A stretch of 6,069 nucleotides of DNA, taken from contig JASLAV010000032.1 of the NCBI GenBank assembly GCA_030146905.1, positions 1-6,069 on the forward strand, in the 5' to 3' direction. A program made the position numbers and the translations under genes. The notes under the pieces are model-generated. The model did not search any database and was not told the origin of the DNA. It worked only from the letters and a program-made list of their open reading frames with translations. Below, in pieces: positions 5,410-6,069 of the stretch. The DNA is from Lentzea sp. Its GTDB lineage: Bacteria > Actinomycetota > Actinomycetes > Mycobacteriales > Pseudonocardiaceae. The number at the start of each line of letters is the position of its first letter. Within the stretch, counting starts at the first letter, position 1.

Positions 5410-5966
5410 CGAACCGCCTTCTCCACCTGCTCGGGCGCCGTGAAGTACGGCGGGTCCGTGATCTGCCGGACCTGTCCGTCCGCTGCTACGTAATACGTGG
5501 CTGGCAGCGTTATCGGCGCCTTGACCTTCTTGCGCAGCTCGTCGAGCCCGTCGTGCACCGACGGCAGCCGCACGCCGAGCCGGGCGAGCAGCTCCAGCCC
5601 GTCGGCCTCTCCGCTCTTCACGAGAACTGGGACGACCGGGACGGCACCTGGAAGCTTTGCGTAGGTGTCCAGCACGGGCAGCTCCTCCTGGCACGGCTGA
5701 CACCAGGTCGCCCAGAAGTTGATCAGCATGGGGCCTCTGAGCGCGAGAGCCGTCCGGGTGCCGTCGCCGAGGCACGTCACGTCGACGCCACCCTCCGCGC
5801 CCGGCACGCACGGCCGCAGCTGCGCTTGCGCGCGCAACGCGGCCACGTCCTGGGTCGGACGGGTGGGCGCGGGCGGCTCCGGTGCCTCGCCGCGGGGCCA
5901 CAGCGCCACGGCGCCCGCCACGACGAGGACGAGCACGACGACGAGCCAGCGCGTGCGGTTGTTCAC
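5406..5966 (-). CDS. TlpA-like membrane-anchored thioredoxin-fold protein
   Basis: A 186-residue protein with an N-terminal membrane anchor (about 7-23, WLVVVLVLVVAGAVALW) and a Pro-rich linker, so the catalytic domain faces the outside of the membrane. The thioredoxin fold begins near residue 75, with the active site NFWATWCQPCQEELPVL (CXXC at C89 and C92) and a likely cis-proline at P155 (ITLPATYYV). It would reduce or exchange disulfides of extracytoplasmic proteins; the partner is unknown. C53 and C65, upstream of the fold core, form a second cysteine pair. The GTG start at 5966 is preceded by GGAGG, and an in-frame TGA at 6060-6058 with no other ATG/GTG/TTG in between leaves no alternative. 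It is the first complete gene of the operon and overlaps the NUDIX start by 4 bp. It is the counterpart of Rv3673c next to nth in mycobacteria. Confidence 0.92.
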   Translation of the reverse strand: MNNRTRWLVVVLVLVVAGAVALWPRGEAPEPPAPTRPTQDVAALRAQAQLRPCVPGAEGGVDVTCLGDGTRTALALRGPMLINFWATWCQPCQEELPVLDTYAKLPGAVPVVPVLVKSGEADGLELLARLGVRLPSVHDGLDELRKKVKAPITLPATYYVAADGQVRQITDPPYFTAPEQVEKAVR

Positions 5967-6069
5967 CGCTGCCTCCGGCGGGGTCGATCCGGCGTCCTCG
6001 TGTTCATGGCGGTCCCGGTGCGTTGCCTGGTGTGCGGACGGCGTGCGGGTGCCGGCTCACCCGGCTCCC
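5967..6069 (-). other. Right edge upstream of tlpA, unresolved coding status
   Basis: About 100 bp at the window edge. On the - strand the three frames end at TGA 6060-6058, TGA 6006-6004 and TGA 5965-5963; the last would overlap the tlpA GTG as GTGA. In mycobacteria nth (endonuclease III) lies here, but no iron-sulfur cysteine motif or other recognisable sequence is visible, so I cannot say which frame, if any, is the 3' end of the upstream gene. Confidence 0.3.
5972..5978 (-). promoter_or_regulatory. Ribosome binding site of the TlpA-like gene
   Basis: The - strand reads CCGGAGGCAGCG before the GTG at 5966, placing a GGAGG core at a normal 5-6 nt distance. It supports the GTG as the start of the thioredoxin-like protein. 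Confidence 0.65.

Noticed and set aside
1..6069. tRNA, rRNA, CRISPR, insertion sequence or origin signals
   Set aside because: Nearly all bases are accounted for by coding sequence, and no repeat array, transposase, cloverleaf or origin-box cluster was found.

Overview
The window is chromosomal DNA from a high-GC actinobacterium, most likely of the Pseudonocardiales (Lentzea, Saccharothrix, Actinosynnema or Amycolatopsis type). The evidence is the strong G/C bias at third codon positions, the GTG and TTG starts, an actinobacterial Holin-X type protein, and a gene order that matches, as I recall it, the Mycobacterium tuberculosis segment Rv3669-Rv3673c (holin-like membrane protein, ephE, marP, CoA-type NUDIX hydrolase, TlpA-like thioredoxin). 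The genus is inference.

Layout. On the + strand from the left edge are the 3' part of a Holin-X family membrane protein (1-419) and an EphE-like alpha/beta hydrolase (about 416-1333). They overlap by 4 bp and are probably co-transcribed. On the - strand from the right edge is a tightly packed operon: membrane-anchored TlpA-like thioredoxin (5966-5406), NudL/CoA-diphosphatase type NUDIX hydrolase (5409-4750, ATGA overlap) and the MarP-type membrane serine protease (4734-3547, 15 bp gap, TTG start with a strong Shine-Dalgarno). The gene upstream of tlpA lies mostly outside the window; nth would be expected there.

Between these two conserved blocks, which in mycobacteria converge directly, sits a two-gene module: an FAD-dependent aromatic-hydroxylase-like monooxygenase (2789-1305, -) and a TetR-family regulator (2859-3569, +). 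They diverge from a 69-bp intergenic region holding two inverted repeats of the form CGATAC-N3-GTATCG and a third half-site, so the regulator very probably controls both genes. The 3' ends of the module overlap those of its neighbours by 29 and 23 bp.

How the genes work together. The tlpA-nudix-marP group is an envelope/redox and stress set: thiol chemistry outside the membrane, CoA or nucleotide diphosphate clean-up inside, and an acid/oxidative-stress protease spanning the membrane. The monooxygenase/TetR pair looks like a self-contained small-molecule response cassette (detoxification or tailoring of an aromatic or polyketide-like compound). I see no RNA gene, CRISPR array, insertion sequence or convincing intrinsic terminator. 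The most notable points are the alanine at the nucleophile position of the hydrolase, its probable CTG start, the operator pair, and the insertion of the regulated oxygenase module into a conserved locus. I do not see a wholly new system.
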